Shown in pieces: positions 62,258 through 64,000 of a DNA stretch of 64,000 bases. The stretch comes from Zunongwangia mangrovi (GTDB lineage Bacteria > Bacteroidota > Bacteroidia > Flavobacteriales > Flavobacteriaceae), in assembly GCF_900112105.1 (NCBI RefSeq), contig NZ_FOKV01000001.1, forward strand, positions 1,359,027 to 1,423,026, in the 5' to 3' direction. The number at the start of each line of letters is the position of its first letter. The stretch's first letter is position 1. The translations under genes and the position numbers were made by a program. The notes below the pieces were generated by a model. The model did not search any database and was not told the DNA's origin. It was given only the letters and a program-made list of their open reading frames with translations.

Positions 62258-64000
62258 ATGTCATATTATACAAAATTCACCACTATTTTTTTGGTTGTTG
62301 TTTGTGCGTTACAACTATCCTGCGTTTCAGATAAGGAAGCAGATTCTAACAAAATAGATCTTTCTGGAGAATGGAGTCTTCGATTAGATTCTCTAGATAC
62401 TGGCACCAAGGAAAATTGGCAAATGGCCTGGGATAATGAAACCCAAAAAGTACAATTGCCCGGAACTTTAGATGAAGCCGGGATCGGTAAAAAAGATACT
62501 CTCACGCCTGCGCTTAATAATTATGTGCTTTCCAGTCTAACACGTAAACGACAGTATATTGGGAAAGCCTGGTATCAAAAGCAAATTGAAATTCCTAAGA
62601 AATGGGAAGGGAAATCCTTGATGCTTAATCTGGAAAGAGTTTTATGGAAATCTACCGTTTTTGTGAACGGAGAAGAAGTAGGCTCTAGAGAAAGTTTGAT
62701 CGGGAATCACCAATATGAGCTTTCAAATTTAAAAGCTGGCGAGAATACGATTAGTATTTTAATTGATAATTCAGATTTCTATCCAGATATTAATGTGATT
62801 GGCGATCGTTACCCGGTAAAAGTTAATCAGGAAATGGCGCATGCCTATACCAATCATACGCAGATTAAATGGAACGGTATTTTAGGAGATATTTCGATTA
62901 GACCTGTTAGCCAAAAGATCTTTAAAAGTGTTGAGGTTTATCCTGATACTAAAACTGGTATTTTGAATATTGAAGTTGCTACAGATAGTAGTACGTCTAA
63001 GCCAATTTCAGTAGAAGTTTTAGATAGCGAGGGAGCTTCAGTTTTTTCAGAATCTATTTCAGAATATTCCGAAGAAGAAAATAAAATTCAATTTCAGTTT
63101 TCCGTAGAAGGAGCTTTAGAAGAGTGGGACGAATTTAATCCGCAGCTTTATACGGTTCAGGTAGGTACTGAAGAAAAAAAGATCACCAAGACTTTTGGAT
63201 ATCGTAGCTTGAGCCATGATGGCGGAGAACTTACGCTAAATGATCACCGAATCTTTTTACGTGGGAATTTAGAATGCGTGATCTTTCCATTAACCGGCCG
63301 TCCGCCAATGCAAAAAGAGGAATGGTTAGATCTTTATCAAAAAGCTAAGGCCTATGGCTTAAACCATTTTAGATTTCATTCCTGGTGTCCTCCTGAAGCT
63401 GCTTTTGCTGCAGCCGATGAGATTGGAATGTACCTTCAGGTAGAATTGCCGCATTGGAGTTTAAAAGTTGGGGAAGACGAAAAAACATGGCAGTTTTTAG
63501 AAAGTGAAGCCGATAAGATCATTGCAGATTATGGGCATCATCCTTCGTTTCTATTTATGTCTATGGGGAACGAGTTAGAAGGAAACTTCGATTTATTAAA
63601 TAATCTGGTTTCAGAATTAAAAGAGAAAGACACAAGACATTTATATGCGACTACAAGTTTTTCTTTTCAGCAACCGGTAGGAACTCGTCCAGAACCAGAA
63701 GATGAATTTTTTGTAACGCAGTGGACAGATAAAGGATGGATTCGCGGGCAAGGTGTTTTTAATGAATACAGCCCAAATTTTGAAACTGATTATACCGCAA
63801 ATAGTCGTAATATAGAAGTGCCATTAATTTCTCACGAAATTGGACAATATTCAGTATATCCAGATATTAACGAGATCGAAGATTATACCGGTGTACTAAA
63901 GCCATCAAACTTTATAGCCGTAAAGGAAGATCTGGAAAAGAAAAATTTATTATCGCTTGCTCCAGACTTCACAAAAGCTTCTGGTAAACTTGCAGCGATG
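62258..64000 (+). CDS. GH2-family glycoside hydrolase lipoprotein, N-terminal part (open at right edge)
   Basis: The first 581 codons of a GH2 enzyme; no stop is reached. From the ATG at 62258 the signal peptide ends in lipobox QLSC. Sugar-binding-like jelly-roll (residues about 30-220), an immunoglobulin-like beta domain, then the clan GH-A barrel from about residue 320. The acid/base Glu439 is in FMSMGNELEG and the nucleophile Glu527 in LISHEIGQY, so the catalytic pair is complete before the edge. SWCPPEAAFAAADEIGMYLQVELPHW is a typical GH2 segment. The HEIGQ-type nucleophile motif is found among plant and algal polysaccharide-degrading GH2 enzymes; exact specificity cannot be read. Confidence 0.93.
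   Translation, partial: MSYYTKFTTIFLVVVCALQLSCVSDKEADSNKIDLSGEWSLRLDSLDTGTKENWQMAWDNETQKVQLPGTLDEAGIGKKDTLTPALNNYVLSSLTRKRQYIGKAWYQKQIEIPKKWEGKSLMLNLERVLWKSTVFVNGEEVGSRESLIGNHQYELSNLKAGENTISILIDNSDFYPDINVIGDRYPVKVNQEMAHAYTNHTQIKWNGILGDISIRPVSQKIFKSVEVYPDTKTGILNIEVATDSSTSKPISVEVLDSEGASVFSESISEYSEEENKIQFQFSVEGALEEWDEFNPQLYTVQVGTEEKKITKTFGYRSLSHDGGELTLNDHRIFLRGNLECVIFPLTGRPPMQKEEWLDLYQKAKAYGLNHFRFHSWCPPEAAFAAADEIGMYLQVELPHWSLKVGEDEKTWQFLESEADKIIADYGHHPSFLFMSMGNELEGNFDLLNNLVSELKEKDTRHLYATTSFSFQQPVGTRPEPEDEFFVTQWTDKGWIRGQGVFNEYSPNFETDYTANSRNIEVPLISHEIGQYSVYPDINEIEDYTGVLKPSNFIAVKEDLEKKNLLSLAPDFTKASGKLAAM

Noticed and set aside
1..64000. CRISPR array, rRNA operon, prophage or complete insertion sequence
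   Set aside because: No regularly spaced repeats of CRISPR type, no rRNA-like sequence, no transposase or integrase frame was found.

Overview
The window is a chromosomal segment of a member of the Bacteroidota, very probably a marine-type Flavobacteriaceae close to the Gramella/Zunongwangia/Salegentibacter group. The evidence is SusC/SusD genes, many lipoproteins with short lipoboxes, -7 promoter elements of the Bacteroidota TAnnTTTG type, type IX secretion proteins (a PorD/DUF4835 protein and a protein with a C-terminal YPNPF sorting domain), a family-typical RprXY-like two-component pair and moderately low GC. No rRNA, CRISPR array, prophage or complete insertion sequence was seen. The genus-level guess is inference.

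Layout. 1-8.6 kb: a polysaccharide utilisation locus with the end of a SusC transporter, SusD, a GH144-like glucoamylase-family lipoprotein, a secreted alpha/beta hydrolase, a formylglycine sulfatase and a GH3 beta-glucosidase. A convergent esterase follows to 9.6 kb. 9.7-13.3 kb: yqeY, tRNA-Arg(TCG), a small lipoprotein, a protein made of exact 16-residue repeats, and a 5'-nucleotidase split into two genes. 13.4-26.1 kb: a housekeeping block read left to right (DUF6913, dapA, bamD, rpoZ, coaBC, porD, recN, fabI, a GT2, a YbbR-like protein, coaE, sensor kinase, response regulator). 26.2-35.6 kb: a leftward block (miaA, voltage-gated ion channel, DUF3857 protein, DnaQ/GIY-YIG nuclease, YggS, DUF1015, 3-hydroxyacyl-CoA dehydrogenase, Gfo/Idh/MocA oxidoreductase). 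35.8-38.5 kb: pcm, an M28 peptidase and an SGNH hydrolase. 38.7-42.9 kb: tRNA-Ser(TGA), followed by a small accessory island with a GIY-YIG-like gene broken by a stop codon and a one-polypeptide type IIG restriction-modification enzyme. 43-45.3 kb: a 38-residue membrane peptide, DUF808 and an endonuclease/exonuclease/phosphatase protein, interspersed with a dispersed repeat of about 95 bp.

45.3-57.4 kb is the most unusual part: what looks like a complete but non-canonical exopolysaccharide assembly locus. It contains a response-regulator receiver domain fused to a polyprenyl-phosphate-type GT2, a 1029-residue GT-C-like membrane protein with an NTF2-like periplasmic domain, a membrane-anchored beta-sandwich protein, a membrane-anchored GH5-like hydrolase preceded by an NTF2-like domain, a GT4 glycosyltransferase, a Wzx/PelG-type flippase and an outer-membrane TPR-plus-beta-barrel protein. 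The parts recall Pel, PNAG and cellulose systems, but no canonical synthase is present and the control point appears to be a phospho-receiver inside the glycosyltransferase itself. This is my best candidate for an undescribed system.

57.6-64 kb: a carboxypeptidase-regulatory-like domain protein, a DinB/YfiT-like enzyme, a large type IX-secreted protein with DUF4114/LruC-like content, and the first 581 residues of a GH2 lipoprotein that runs off the right edge.
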